A stretch of DNA of 64,000 bases from Pegea sp. RAD2-039 (Eukaryota; Chordata; Thaliacea; Salpida; Salpidae): positions 310,001 to 374,000 of the forward strand of contig JAQGEQ010000043.1 of assembly GCA_034620365.1 (NCBI GenBank), given 5' to 3'. The translations under genes were made by a program, and so were the position numbers. The notes under the pieces were generated by a model. It was not told the DNA's origin. It saw only the letters and a program-made list of their open reading frames with translations, and did no database searches. Of the stretch, positions 63,891 through 64,000 are shown in pieces. Each line of letters opens with the position of its first letter. Positions within the stretch are counted from its first letter, which is position 1.

Positions 63891-64000
63891 TAAGTAACTG
63901 TATCATTGATGTTCATATATATATATAGAATATTAAGGATTTTTATAAAATAATATTAGCGAAGACTGTTATATTATTATCATTAATTATCTCTTATAAA

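Noticed and set aside
1-64000. CRISPR arrays, operons, ribosome binding sites or a prokaryotic defence system
   Set aside because: The DNA is eukaryotic, with spliced animal genes throughout. No direct repeat-spacer array is present, and the only tandem repeat is the 35-bp minisatellite.

Overview
The window is AT-rich animal nuclear DNA, roughly 70 percent A+T. Genes are split into many short exons by GT-AG introns, mostly 50-100 bp. The species is not identifiable from the sequence. Orthologues of PLA2G6, THSD7, SH2B and TTF2, together with CR1-like LINE fragments and a tRNA-derived SINE, indicate an invertebrate metazoan.

Layout. (1) 1-1430, minus: the N-terminal 476 codons of a calcium-independent phospholipase A2 (PLA2G6 type), running off the window edge without an intron. 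(2) 5366-18728, plus: a complete 30-exon THSD7-like receptor, from signal peptide through thrombospondin type-1 repeats to a transmembrane segment and tail. My exon chain sums to 5307 nt, or 1768 codons plus stop, with every phase agreeing. (3) 20860-25620: a retrotransposon graveyard of decayed CR1-like LINE pieces in both orientations. (4) 32064-25974, minus: an SH2B/Lnk adaptor with Phe-zipper, PH and SH2 domains (nine exons, 725 aa, plus a possible cassette exon). (5) 39826-36104, minus: a TTF2/lodestar SNF2 ATPase in 16 exons (814 aa), with a cold-shock domain at its N-terminus. (6) 40-58.5 kb: a desert with no convincing gene, holding one SINE and two CRE palindromes. (7) 61203-62889 and beyond, plus: the start of a gene with a PDZ-like segment, running out of the window.

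The genes do not form a pathway. PLA2G6 and THSD7 are divergent across about 3.9 kb. SH2B and TTF2 lie in tandem on the minus strand. The most notable observations are the cold-shock/TTF2 domain combination, a GC-AG intron in THSD7, a tRNA-Ser(GCU)-derived SINE family seen in two diverged copies, and a LINE family whose 3' end recurs at four places. Coordinates come from manual reading; splice sites may be off by a base or two, and transposon edges by tens of bases.
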